IMG/VR virus record: IMGVR_UViG_3300042868_009320
Location: 1-34,021 of that record
Source of the DNA: a virus
Reading direction: 5' to 3' (one strand)
Length of the DNA: 34,021 nucleotides
Both the position numbers and the translations under genes were made by a program. Below the pieces are notes generated by a model that worked only from the letters and a program-made list of their open reading frames with translations, searched no databases and was not told where the DNA came from. This document shows, piece by piece, positions 7,831 to 14,262 of this stretch; within the stretch, counting starts at the first letter, position 1; every line of letters starts with the position of its first letter.

Positions 7831-7872
7831 GTGTATCATATTGATAATCAATAAGGTATGCACTTTTTATTT
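7831..7872 (+). terminator. Imperfect hairpin with U-tract after the phosphoesterase gene
   Basis: An outer stem pairs GTGTAT with ATGCAC and an inner stem pairs TATTGAT with ATCAATA (7839-7845/7847-7853), separated by an internal loop and capped by a very tight turn. TTTTTATTT follows directly. This is consistent with a rho-independent terminator closing the lysis transcript. The inner part is a 7+1+7 perfect palindrome and could equally be an operator. Confidence 0.55.
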
Positions 7873-7889
7873 CTGTAATAATTAAAACG

Positions 7890-7897
7890 TAAATTTG
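7890..7897 (+). promoter_or_regulatory. Promoter-like -7 box (TAAATTTG)
   Basis: TAAATTTG fits TAnnTTTG and lies after the terminator-like hairpin and before the last plus-strand genes. No clear -33 TTG is present. If used, transcription would begin a few bases downstream, past the ATG at 7899. Confidence 0.35.
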
Positions 7898-7898
7898 T

Positions 7899-8060
7899 AT
7901 GGGCGAACAACATCCTGATGAAGTAATTAAGGCTCTAAAATTAGAGCAGAAATTATTAGAAGATAGACTGAAAGATGTAGCAATGAAACTGAGATTAATC
8001 ATTATTAAAGAGAGTGCAAGAGATGTTACTGCAAATCGAACAGCTTACGGAAGACGATAG
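7899..8060 (+). CDS. Possible 53-residue helical protein
   Basis: The ORF has 53 codons starting MGEQHPDEVIKALKLEQKLL, strongly helical and charged, with a basic C-terminus. Its ATG lies only two bases after the TAAATTTG box, so if that box is a promoter this start would be outside the transcript. It overlaps the following ORF by 38 bases in another frame. The heptad-like pattern of Leu and charged residues argues for real coding, the awkward start against. No function. Confidence 0.4.
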   Translation: MGEQHPDEVIKALKLEQKLLEDRLKDVAMKLRLIIIKESARDVTANRTAYGRR

Positions 8061-8289
8061 CTATGATTTAGAAGAGTGTACCGAGCAAAGTAATGCCTGG
8101 ATCAATATTCATTTAGTAGAATCTGTTACTGAAGATGATGAAGATGCTGACAGATGCTATGTATATATGCAATCACAAGACTTCTTCTATATTAATGAGA
8201 GCTCAGACTCTTTTATCAAGAGATATCAAGAGGCCTTATTCGGAACCGTTATAACAAGGTTCTACGATAAAACAAATAGGAATACTTAA
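8023..8289 (+). CDS. Small acidic hypothetical protein, last plus-strand gene
   Basis: A protein of 88 residues from the ATG at 8023; a GTG three codons earlier (8014) is possible. It is very acidic, with clusters such as TEDDSYDLEE and TEDDEDADR, has several aromatic residues, and no membrane segment or known motif. Strong negative charge is seen in DNA-mimic and inhibitor proteins, but that is only a compositional remark. It is followed at once by the convergent terminator pair. Confidence 0.6.
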   Translation: MLLQIEQLTEDDSYDLEECTEQSNAWINIHLVESVTEDDEDADRCYVYMQSQDFFYINESSDSFIKRYQEALFGTVITRFYDKTNRNT

Positions 8290-8321
8290 GAAGCTCTCTC
8301 ATAGTTGGTGGTTTTTGGTTT

Positions 8322-8355
8322 CACCCTCAGGTAAAAACTGGGGGTGTTTTATTAT
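8322..8355 (+). terminator. Rho-independent terminator of the plus-strand arm
   Basis: CACCCTCAG (8322-8330) pairs with CTGGGGGTG (8338-8346) over nine base pairs with one G-U, around the loop GTAAAAA, and TTTTATTAT follows. It closes the late transcript where the two arms of the genome meet. Confidence 0.85.
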
Positions 8356-8384
8356 AAAAAAGCCCCTCGTAGAAACGAGAGGCT
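8355..8384 (-). terminator. Rho-independent terminator of the minus-strand arm
   Basis: On the minus strand AGCCTCTCGT (8384-8375) pairs with ACGAGGGGCT (8370-8361) over ten base pairs with one U-G, around a TTCT loop, and is followed by a run of six or more Ts and then ATAATAA. It closes the replication operon. Confidence 0.88.
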
Positions 8385-8411
8385 TACCTTTATTTCAAAA
8401 AAACACACAAA

Positions 8412-8597
8412 CTACTTTTTCTTAAACTCTTGCATTGCGTAAGTTAACATACCAACTAAAGTTAATACGTATAAACTTCTAGTAACCCAATGCCATACAA
8501 GTGGATTAAACTCATTTACTATAAAAGCAAATGGTAAATAAACACCTGCAAACAAAACTAATAAATTAATTATAATTTCCTTGATATTTGTTTTCAT
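8412..8597 (-). CDS. Small two-segment membrane protein, unknown
   Basis: A protein of 61 residues with two hydrophobic segments, at about 8-28 (IIINLLVLFAGVYLPFAFIV) and 36-53 (WVTRSLYVLTLVGMLTYA), a basic N-terminus and a Lys-rich end (EFKKK). It is the last gene of the minus-strand replication operon, just before the terminator. The topology resembles a small holin-like or superinfection-exclusion-type membrane protein, but early-operon placement makes lysis less likely. No family recognised. Confidence 0.6.
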   Translation of the reverse strand: MKTNIKEIIINLLVLFAGVYLPFAFIVNEFNPLVWHWVTRSLYVLTLVGMLTYAMQEFKKK

Positions 8598-8606
8598 AAG
8601 AATAAG

Positions 8607-8858
8607 TTAAAATGGCAAGTCCTTTTTTGGCTTACCGTCAGCTACCCAAGTGTCTAGTTCGATGTAGAAACCTGCCTCACCTGGTTTAGCATCCTTTTTG
8701 TTTTTAATAAGAATGTTAGCCCAACCATTATTAGTTGCTGCAAAGTCATTCATTTTCTTTAAGTCATCAGGGCCGAAAGATACTTTCTTAAACTCCCCAA
8801 ATGCTGTCTTCATTGTAAAAGACCTTCCTAGGAAAATCTTCTCTTTAGTTACTGCCAT
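8607..8858 (-). CDS. Small protein ending in an SSB-like DLPF tip
   Basis: A protein of 83 residues, beta-rich by appearance, with GWANILIKNKKD and GFYIELDTWV in the middle. The C-terminus runs GKPKKDLPF. Bacterial single-strand DNA-binding proteins end in an acidic tail with a DDIPF/DDLPF-type tip that recruits DNA-processing partners. Here the last four residues fit, although the residues before them are basic rather than acidic. In a replication/recombination operon with an ERF-like protein and DnaB, a single-strand-binding or SSB-partner role is plausible but unproven. Confidence 0.6.
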   Translation of the reverse strand: MAVTKEKIFLGRSFTMKTAFGEFKKVSFGPDDLKKMNDFAATNNGWANILIKNKKDAKPGEAGFYIELDTWVADGKPKKDLPF

Positions 8859-8876
8859 TGTTTTTTGTTTTATTTA

Positions 8877-9074
8877 TTAAATACTATTGCTCTTTGATTC
8901 AGGCTTTGTAGCTGCTAAGATTTCTTTTAGCTTAGGCCTATGTTTCATATCTATTGCAAAGTCAATTAAGACTTGTTGTAAAAAGTCAAAAGTTTCCTGT
9001 GAGAAAACATCTTTGTTTTTCTTCACTGTTTTAGGGGCTTTTAATTCCTTGTTTTCTAATTCTAATTCTTCCAT
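8877..9074 (-). CDS. Small hypothetical protein, replication operon
   Basis: A protein of 65 residues: an acidic start (MEELELENKELKAP), a Lys-rich linker, then a helical stretch (QETFDFLQQVLIDFAIDMK) and a polar end. There is no membrane segment or known motif. It lies between the tiny basic ORF and the DLPF-tipped protein with short spacers, as expected for one operon. The amphipathic helix might mediate a protein contact. Function unknown. Confidence 0.6.
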   Translation of the reverse strand: MEELELENKELKAPKTVKKNKDVFSQETFDFLQQVLIDFAIDMKHRPKLKEILAATKPESKSNSI

Positions 9075-9085
9075 TTTGTTTTGTT

Positions 9086-9178
9086 TTAACGGCCTTGACC
9101 TCGGTAAACCTTCGGCTTTGGACTATGTTTATTAAATGATTTCTTAGCTGAACCTCGTTTTCTACTTCCGAAGCTCAC
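9086..9178 (-). CDS. Possible 30-residue highly basic peptide
   Basis: A GTG-started ORF of 30 codons beginning inside the end of the nuclease gene, in another frame (17-base overlap). The sequence opens MSFGSRKRGSAKKSF and ends KVYRGQGR; about a third of the residues are Lys or Arg, and Gly and Ser are frequent. It fills an otherwise empty gap in a tightly packed operon and would bind nucleic acid by charge if made. The non-ATG start and short length keep confidence low. Confidence 0.35.
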   Translation of the reverse strand: MSFGSRKRGSAKKSFNKHSPKPKVYRGQGR

Positions 9179-9521
9179 CTTTCTCGAATCGCCAGTCTTC
9201 ACTTTCGCCATCAGTATATATTTTAACTATTATAGATTCATCTCTTAGTTGTTGGCATAGCATTGCAGTCCCTCCTGCCATAGACAACTCTTCTAAGAAT
9301 ACCATCTGATCCTGAGACATTCTATCGCCAATGGCTTTTATCTCTGCACAAACAAAGTGACCATACTTCTTACTATAACCAATAATGTCAGGAACTCCTT
9401 TTCTACCTATGAAGGCTCTACCTCTAACTGCTAGGTTATTGTTTCTCCATACTTCGTTACCATTATCCTTAAGATACTCTAACATCATCTTTGTTAATTC
9501 ACTTGCTGATTGGTATGCCAT
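9162..9521 (-). CDS. VRR-NUC-type nuclease
   Basis: A protein of 119 residues from the ATG at 9521; a TTG two codons earlier overlaps a run of A/T and is less likely. It carries the PD-(D/E)xK pattern of VRR-NUC phage nucleases: GVPDIIGY at about 43-50, then AEIKA (Glu60 and Lys62), then a Gln (SQDQMVFLEEL) and the AGG that follows. Such domains cut structured DNA, and stand-alone phage versions sit with replication or recombination genes, as here beside dnaB. Resolution of branched DNA is a reasonable inference. Confidence 0.87.
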   Translation of the reverse strand: MAYQSASELTKMMLEYLKDNGNEVWRNNNLAVRGRAFIGRKGVPDIIGYSKKYGHFVCAEIKAIGDRMSQDQMVFLEELSMAGGTAMLCQQLRDESIIVKIYTDGESEDWRFEKGELRK

Positions 9522-9552
9522 TACCAAAATTACAATATATTATTAATATACA

Positions 9553-9918
9553 TTAATACCAGCGAATAAGTTCATCAGTTGGCATCTTAACATATTTTAT
9601 TTTATCCTTTACTTTTATCTCACCTATTCTCCAATATCTTCTAGCCTTTACTCGTAAAAACTCTGCTCGTATAAAAACTATTCTATCTCTTAGGTCTAAG
9701 TTAAAAGCAAAGAACTCTACTCTTTCATCTGATATGCCACTAGGCTTGCCATCGTTCTCATACTCTAGCAAAAAATAACCCTTCTTTAAAGCTTCGGTTT
9801 GATGTATGACTAAAACCTTAGTACTCTTAGCAAATATTCTTATAGCTTGGTAGGTACCATCTACAGCCTTAGCAGCTTCTATTTCAAACTTTCTTCTATT
9901 TCTATAGCCCTTGGACAT
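9553..9918 (-). CDS. Basic hypothetical protein after dnaB
   Basis: A protein of 121 residues, rich in Arg and Lys, starting MSKGYRNRRKFEIEAAKAVD and containing ERVEFFAFNLDLRDRIVF and KARRYWRIGEIKVKDK. Its ATG lies 17 bases inside the end of dnaB, so translation is likely coupled. No catalytic motif or known domain is evident. Basic charge and placement between helicase and nuclease suggest a nucleic-acid-associated role, but this is context only. Confidence 0.65.
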   Translation of the reverse strand: MSKGYRNRRKFEIEAAKAVDGTYQAIRIFAKSTKVLVIHQTEALKKGYFLLEYENDGKPSGISDERVEFFAFNLDLRDRIVFIRAEFLRVKARRYWRIGEIKVKDKIKYVKMPTDELIRWY

Positions 9919-11242
9919 AATCTTGGAAAGTCATTGTTTCAGGTAAAAATCTTAATGCTAGGTTTTTTGTAGCTCCGTGTCTATTCTTCTCTACCTTACA
10001 AACTACTAAATCACTAGGAGAATATTCTCTACCACCAATCTCAACTGACTCGGTTTGTTCGTAGTAGCCTGGTCGCATTAGCATTATAACAGCATCAGCA
10101 TCTTGTTCTATTGATCCTGATTCTCTAAGGTCAGATAACTGAGGCATCTTATCACCTCGTTCTTCTACTCTGCGTGATAATTGGGATAGGGCGATAATAG
10201 GTACTTCCAACTCTTTGGCAAGTGCTTTTAGGCTCCTACTAATGTAGGATACCTCTTGCTCTCGGTTTTGGTTTGACTTGCCAGTACCACTCATAAGTTG
10301 AAGGTAATCGATAAAGATAATCTTTATGCCATACTTCTGTTTAAGAATAGTTGCTTTGGCTCGTAGCTGGGTTACACTAATACCGCCCATATCCTCTATG
10401 TAGATGGGGGAAGTAAGTATCTTGTCGTCAGTTCGCATTAAGTGAACTTTTTCGTTATCGGTCAGTAAATTCATTCTAAGACGTTTTAAGGGCAGTTCAG
10501 AGCTGATTGACTCTAACCTTTCAACTAACTGATTGGAGCTCATTTCGAGGCTAAAAATGGCCGTAGCGATGCCTCCTTGGATTGCTATGTGGTAGATACT
10601 AGAAAGCATAAAGGCAGTCTTACCCATTCCTGGTCTAGCAGCTATGATAACAAAGTCAGGATCTACCCAACCGCAAAGGGCGTTATTAAGCTCCATAAAA
10701 CCTGTGTTTATGCCTAATAACTGACCACTTACAGCAGCATCACGACCTTCATTTAGCTGCATAATGATTTGGTCTATAGTCTTTTCGTATATATTACCAA
10801 ACTCTTGCAATCCCATAAGTTGTTTACTAAAGGTAGCTAGTGTATCATCAGTAGATTCAGCACCATCAAAGGCCGATACCTCCATTAATCTGCCCAAGGT
10901 TGCTAACTTTCTACGCTTGTATAATTCTATTACTACCTCTATGTGGGTGTTTAGGTGTGCAGTAGATACAACACTATTCGTAATCTTTGATAGGTATAAG
11001 GCTCCTACTTCTTCTGAGTGCTTATTATCTATAAGTCGTTGGAACACAGTACTTAAGTCTATTTGTATATTCTTATCATACATCTGCTTAATCGTTCTAA
11101 ATATTAGTTGGTGCCTTAAATCGTAGAAGATTTCTTCGTTTAAGTAGTTCACTACTAATGGCAAAGCTCTTTTATCTAGTAGAATAGAGCCTAGGATATT
11201 TTCTTCTAGCTCAAGGTTTTTAGGTAGGTTTATAACGTCCAT
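9902..11242 (-). CDS. dnaB: Replicative DNA helicase, DnaB family
   Basis: A protein of 446 residues, the normal length for DnaB. The N-terminal domain (LEENILGSILLDKRALP) is the DnaB_N collar and primase-contact domain. The RecA-like C-terminal domain has Walker A ARPGMGKT at 202-209, the SLEMSSNQLVERL stretch, Walker B KIIFIDYLQL at about 307-316, and QLSDLRESGSIEQDAD with the arginine finger region. It unwinds the phage DNA as a hexamer ahead of a (probably host) polymerase. The start overlaps the stop of the upstream initiator/loader candidate (TAATG), which fits joint expression of helicase and loader. Confidence 0.96.
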   Translation of the reverse strand: MDVINLPKNLELEENILGSILLDKRALPLVVNYLNEEIFYDLRHQLIFRTIKQMYDKNIQIDLSTVFQRLIDNKHSEEVGALYLSKITNSVVSTAHLNTHIEVVIELYKRRKLATLGRLMEVSAFDGAESTDDTLATFSKQLMGLQEFGNIYEKTIDQIIMQLNEGRDAAVSGQLLGINTGFMELNNALCGWVDPDFVIIAARPGMGKTAFMLSSIYHIAIQGGIATAIFSLEMSSNQLVERLESISSELPLKRLRMNLLTDNEKVHLMRTDDKILTSPIYIEDMGGISVTQLRAKATILKQKYGIKIIFIDYLQLMSGTGKSNQNREQEVSYISRSLKALAKELEVPIIALSQLSRRVEERGDKMPQLSDLRESGSIEQDADAVIMLMRPGYYEQTESVEIGGREYSPSDLVVCKVEKNRHGATKNLALRFLPETMTFQDYVQGL

Positions 11243-11865
11243 TATTTAAGCTTTATTTTAGTTGTTTGTGATACTTCAGTATTGAACTTTGATGAGTTTC
11301 TCTTCCAGGTTCTTATAGCTGCTTTCCAATCCTTCATAGGATTTTTACTTACTAGCCAACCCCTAGCTTCGTTCCAATCACAGAAATATTCACCATCTAA
11401 TTTAAACTCTATTTCTTTTGCGTAATCGTTTACTTCCTTAGGAGTTGGTTTAACAAATTTATTTTTATATGTATTAGTATTTGTATTATTATATGGTATA
11501 GGTGTTGCAGTTTTGTTAGATCCATTTTGCAATTCTGCAATATGGTTATTGCAATTATCTAAAAAGCATTTTTCATCTACAAAAGCATACCAACAAGTCC
11601 TATCATATCCACTTTTATTATAATTTTCTCTTAATATAACTTTTTGTATAACTAAAGAATCTAAAATACGTTTCATTTTATGTTCATTCCAATATGGAAA
11701 TATTTCACTAAAAGCTTTATAAGTGTTATATGTCCAAGTTCTATTTTCAATTAGATGCTTTTTATTAGCTTTATTCTTAATTATCCAAAATTGAAGATTG
11801 TTAATCACAATGGATTCTTCTATACCATATTTCAAGGCATAATCTGTGTTAAAGTGATGCTCCAT
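11242..11865 (-). CDS. Putative replication initiator / helicase loader
   Basis: A protein of 207 residues. The N-terminal half (HFNTDYALKYGIEESIVINN, then NRTWTYNTYKAFSEIFPYW and KMKRILDSLVIQKVI) is a winged-helix DNA-binding domain as in phage replisome organisers. A Thr/Asn-rich linker follows. The C-terminus (FCDWNEARGW, then PMKDWKAAIRTWKRN) resembles DnaD/DnaT-type tails of phage initiators that bring in DnaB. Position directly before dnaB with overlapping codons strongly supports that job. The exact family is not certain from sequence alone. Confidence 0.78.
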   Translation of the reverse strand: MEHHFNTDYALKYGIEESIVINNLQFWIIKNKANKKHLIENRTWTYNTYKAFSEIFPYWNEHKMKRILDSLVIQKVILRENYNKSGYDRTCWYAFVDEKCFLDNCNNHIAELQNGSNKTATPIPYNNTNTNTYKNKFVKPTPKEVNDYAKEIEFKLDGEYFCDWNEARGWLVSKNPMKDWKAAIRTWKRNSSKFNTEVSQTTKIKLK

Positions 11866-12223
11866 AATCTTCTAATATTTTTTCACAAAATTTATTAATT
11901 AAATCTAATTCATATGGATTCATCATTGTACATTTAAAAACTATTTTTTCAAATTCATATAATTGGTCATATTGTATTGTCCTCATCATTTCCTTTATTC
12001 TTCTTTGTGATAAAGTATGCTGATAATGGCAACTTGAACATAAAGTAAATAAAGATTCTTCAGGATATTCCCATACCTCTTTACCAAATTCATAATATGA
12101 ATGGTGAACGTGAATTTCTGTTTCTCTGTCACCACAACAAGTGCACTGAAAATCATCTCTTTGCATAATCTCAAGACGTTTCTTTTGCCATCTTGGATCT
12201 TTAAGTTTTTCTAAGTAAGTCAT
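11849..12223 (-). CDS. HNH endonuclease with Cys4 zinc site
   Basis: A protein of 124 residues from the ATG at 12223. The open frame continues 30 codons upstream to a GTG, but that part coincides with a hairpin-rich element and a promoter, so the ATG is preferred. CTCCGD at 27-32 and CSSCH at 62-66 give the zinc knuckles, and the HVHH stretch at 38-41 gives the HNH core. This differs from the NUMOD-type HNH at 6574, so the two have separate origins. It may be a homing nuclease or serve recombination. It overlaps the replication initiator start by 17 bases. Confidence 0.85.
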   Translation of the reverse strand: MTYLEKLKDPRWQKKRLEIMQRDDFQCTCCGDRETEIHVHHSYYEFGKEVWEYPEESLFTLCSSCHYQHTLSQRRIKEMMRTIQYDQLYEFEKIVFKCTMMNPYELDLINKFCEKILEDYGASL

Positions 12224-12313
12224 AAAAATAAAAAAGCCCGCAGATTTGCTGAAGTCCGTACACTCCAACGCCTCCTTGGGCAATAAGTTCTTAATGCTAT
12301 GTACGGATAGCAC
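12224..12313 (-). ncRNA. Candidate structured RNA or attenuator leader
   Basis: Read on the minus strand this stretch begins with a local hairpin (GCTAT, loop, ATAGC). Its TCCGTACA can instead pair, 8 of 8, with TGTACGGA about 50 bases later. A GCCC/GGGC pairing can form that excludes part of the rest, and the segment ends GGGCTTTTTTATTTTT directly before the HNH ATG at 12223. With the promoter box at 12316-12323 this has the order promoter, structured RNA, U-tract. It could be a free small RNA or an attenuator for the HNH and replication genes. An alternative is simply the 5' coding end of a longer HNH gene. Confidence 0.45.
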
Positions 12314-12315
12314 GA

Positions 12316-12323
12316 CAAATATA
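12316..12323 (-). promoter_or_regulatory. Promoter -7 box (TATATTTG) before the structured element
   Basis: The minus strand reads TATATTTG, a full TAnnTTTG match. It begins within the last codons of the upstream gene or right at its end. The start of transcription would fall near 12308-12312, at the foot of the first hairpin. A -33 TTG is not clear. Confidence 0.5.
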
Positions 12324-12551
12324 CTAAGATTTAGGTAGTATCCTAAAAGCCACTACTCTCTCTTTATCTAAGTGCTTGACCATAAACTTCTTTCTAGCAA
12401 TAGGGTTTAGTGACTCTCTAATGCTCTGTGCTGTCACTTTAGACTTTCTACTAGCTGCTGCTATAGATTTAAAATGAATCTCTTCCTTGTTGTCTATAAA
12501 CACCATTCTAACTGGTATATTATTCTCCATCCCCTTTATCTCTTGACTCAT
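12324..12551 (-). CDS. Small NUMOD1-like putative DNA-binding protein
   Basis: A protein of 75 residues. The centre (FKSIAAASRKSKVTAQSIRE) looks like the helix-turn-helix of NUMOD1-type modules, where a residue run such as S-IAAA precedes the recognition helix. The rest is beta-like and basic. It overlaps the upstream gene by 32 bases and ends just before the promoter and structured element that precede the HNH gene. It might be a detached DNA-binding partner of that nuclease or an independent regulator; both are inference. Confidence 0.6.
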   Translation of the reverse strand: MSQEIKGMENNIPVRMVFIDNKEEIHFKSIAAASRKSKVTAQSIRESLNPIARKKFMVKHLDKERVVAFRILPKS

Positions 12552-12825
12552 ACGGTTTAAAATGGTTTTTTAGCCCTTTTATAAATTGTTTGTTATTATA
12601 CTTAAACTCTCTTTTGACGAAGAACTCTTCATCGATTTCTCCTCCATCCATTGCGTTGGGATATACGAGAATGTCATCGTCGTAGAAGTTCCTAACCATA
12701 CCTGTGTCGTATAGTACGACTTTCCAAACTGTGTTTGTATCGCTTCCGTAATCAATCCAGGCGATTGCTTTTCCGTACCCAAGTGGAGTGTGAACATCGA
12801 TAGTATTTTTTAATTGGTGAATCAT
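12520..12825 (-). CDS. Hypothetical protein, replication operon
   Basis: A protein of 101 residues with an Asp/Gly/Tyr-rich beta-type body (GKAIAWIDYGSDTNTVWKVV, then GMVRNFYDDDILVYPN) and a basic C-terminal helix. The first part resembles small SH3-like barrels, but I do not recognise a named family. ATG overlaps the stop of the tiny membrane ORF upstream (ATGA), and its 3' end overlaps the NUMOD1-like gene by 32 bases. Function unknown. Confidence 0.62.
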   Translation of the reverse strand: MIHQLKNTIDVHTPLGYGKAIAWIDYGSDTNTVWKVVLYDTGMVRNFYDDDILVYPNAMDGGEIDEEFFVKREFKYNNKQFIKGLKNHFKPYESRDKGDGE

Positions 12826-12935
12826 TTTCTTATTAGTTCTTTAAGTTCTACTACTGCCATTGCAGAGCAATAGACAACAATAAAAACTGGTACTGCAATA
12901 AAAAAGAATTTTAACATCCCTATAGTTTCTTTCAT
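12822..12935 (-). CDS. 37-residue single-pass membrane peptide
   Basis: The ORF opens MKETIGMLKFFFIAVPVF and is strongly hydrophobic for residues 8-28, followed by a charged helix (VVELKELIRK). It starts one base after the upstream stop and its TGA overlaps the next ATG, so it fits the spacing of the operon exactly. Its small size gives no family. It could act on the host membrane or on another membrane protein; nothing more can be said. Confidence 0.55.
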   Translation of the reverse strand: MKETIGMLKFFFIAVPVFIVVYCSAMAVVELKELIRK

Positions 12936-12936
12936 A

Positions 12937-13404
12937 TTATTTCTTTAAGGATATTTTAAATGTGGTTGTAGACACTCTAGGTGCTGGGTGTACCATCTCC
13001 CCAGTCTCAGGATCTACCATAGGAGTGTTGATAGTTCTTAGCATCTTTTCCCTTTCCTTAAGAGCATACTTAAGTGATTCTACTTCGTTGTTAAGTTTAG
13101 TCCAAGCATAATCTTGGTCATAGATGTACTTAACTCCTGATTCAATCTTAGTAACCTCGCTACCTAAGACATCAGCCTTGCCACCAGGATACTTAGCTAA
13201 CTCATCTACTACGATTTCTCTAAGCTCAGTACGAACACCATCAAATAATTGTGCTATGGCATCCATACGCACTAATGTTTCAAGTGCACTATCGCCTGTT
13301 TCTTTAAAGTGTTCTACAATAGTTGTCTTGATTAAGTCATTGTTAAACTTACTTGGTTCATAGGTAGACAGTTCTACCTTCGGTAAAAATATTTCTGTAC
13401 TCAT
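12937..13404 (-). CDS. Hypothetical protein coupled to the ERF-like gene
   Basis: A protein of 155 residues, mostly helical with a coiled-coil-like stretch (TKLNNEVESLKYALKERE) and a Pro-containing, basic end (STTTFKISLKK). Its ATG overlaps the stop of the ERF-like gene, a pairing that suggests a partner in recombination, for example a nuclease inhibitor or a loader. No catalytic motif is seen. A Gam-like role was considered, but the sequence gives no direct support. Confidence 0.62.
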   Translation of the reverse strand: MSTEIFLPKVELSTYEPSKFNNDLIKTTIVEHFKETGDSALETLVRMDAIAQLFDGVRTELREIVVDELAKYPGGKADVLGSEVTKIESGVKYIYDQDYAWTKLNNEVESLKYALKEREKMLRTINTPMVDPETGEMVHPAPRVSTTTFKISLKK

Positions 13405-14078
13405 TATTTTTTTGTTTTACTTGTGAATGATTCTTTTTTAGACTTAAGCAACATAAGTAAGGCTTTATCGCCATCTATGTATTGCTTGTATCCGTAATAT
13501 ATATCTACTAACTCCTTATTTTTTGTGCAGTCAGTAATCTGCTTGATTAATTCTACTCTATCAATTACTACTTCTGCCATCTCTTCTACTTCTACCTCTT
13601 GTACGACAGGTTTTTTGGGTTCCTCTTTTGCAAAGTCCATCTCTTCAGCAGGCGTAGCCTCAAATCCAGCTGCTTTCATTAGCCAAGCAAGTAGGTTCCT
13701 ATAAGCCTTACCAATCGCCCTTGTTTGTGCCATAGATAAAATAGCATATTCATCAAAGTATCTCTTAGTTTTTTCGGCATTCGAGCATAAGGCAATGCCT
13801 GTAGCAACGAGCTGACCTGTAGTAATATTGCGTACCTCACAAGTCGCCATATATTTAATAGCAGTTTCATTGGATAGATCTTGAGTAGATGTAATAATTG
13901 GCATCAATCCTAGTGAAGCTCCAGCAAACTGCCATCCTTCCACATTAACGAATTGTTTACCTTGAATGTTAGACGATAAGCCTTTCTCTTTAATTAGCTT
14001 AGATAACTCTGTGCTTAGTTTAAGCATTGAGTCCTTGTTGATTAACTCATACGAAGGACTAGTTGTTTGTAGTTCCAT
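13404..14078 (-). CDS. ERF-like single-strand annealing protein
   Basis: A protein of 224 residues. The core (NVEGWQFAGASLGLMPIIT, then YMATCEVRNITTGQLVATG, then LSMAQTRAIGKAYRNLLAWL) has the pattern of ERF/Rad52-type phage annealing proteins, including the helix with MAQTRAIGKAYR typical of that superfamily. An acidic, Pro/Lys-rich linker follows residue 150, and a helical tail ends the protein. It would bind single-stranded DNA and anneal strands in recombination-dependent replication. Assignment to ERF rather than a related annealing family is moderately sure. Confidence 0.78.
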   Translation of the reverse strand: MELQTTSPSYELINKDSMLKLSTELSKLIKEKGLSSNIQGKQFVNVEGWQFAGASLGLMPIITSTQDLSNETAIKYMATCEVRNITTGQLVATGIALCSNAEKTKRYFDEYAILSMAQTRAIGKAYRNLLAWLMKAAGFEATPAEEMDFAKEEPKKPVVQEVEVEEMAEVVIDRVELIKQITDCTKNKELVDIYYGYKQYIDGDKALLMLLKSKKESFTSKTKK

Positions 14079-14262
14079 AGTTTAGATTTTTTGGTTGTGT
14101 TTCTTGATAATAATAAGCTTCTCTTGTAGGATACTTTTGCCATATAGACAAGATAGATTCCATTAACTCAAGATTAGCTTGTGAATAATTAATTTGGTGG
14201 ATAATCTTAGCGATGAATAATCGCTTTTCAGAATCATCCCATAGTGCGAATTGACTTAGCAT
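14059..14262 (-). CDS. Small hypothetical protein between DnaA-like and ERF-like genes
   Basis: A protein of 67 residues, helical (EKRLFIAKIIHQINYSQANL) with an Asn/Gln/Tyr-rich end. It overlaps the DnaA-like gene by 29 bases and the ERF-like gene by 20 bases, typical of the packing here. No motif or membrane segment. Function unknown. Confidence 0.58.
   Translation of the reverse strand: MLSQFALWDDSEKRLFIAKIIHQINYSQANLELMESILSIWQKYPTREAYYYQETQPKNLNYGTTNN

Noticed and set aside
9525-9532. TAATTTTG on the minus strand just before the VRR-NUC gene
   Set aside because: Only four bases separate it from the ATG at 9521, so the transcript would begin inside the gene. The box is common by chance in AT-rich DNA.
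12224-12313. Idea that the structured element before the HNH gene is an IscB/HEARO-type guide RNA
   Set aside because: The neighbouring HNH protein is only 124 residues with no RuvC or bridge-helix region, so it is not IscB, and the element is too short.
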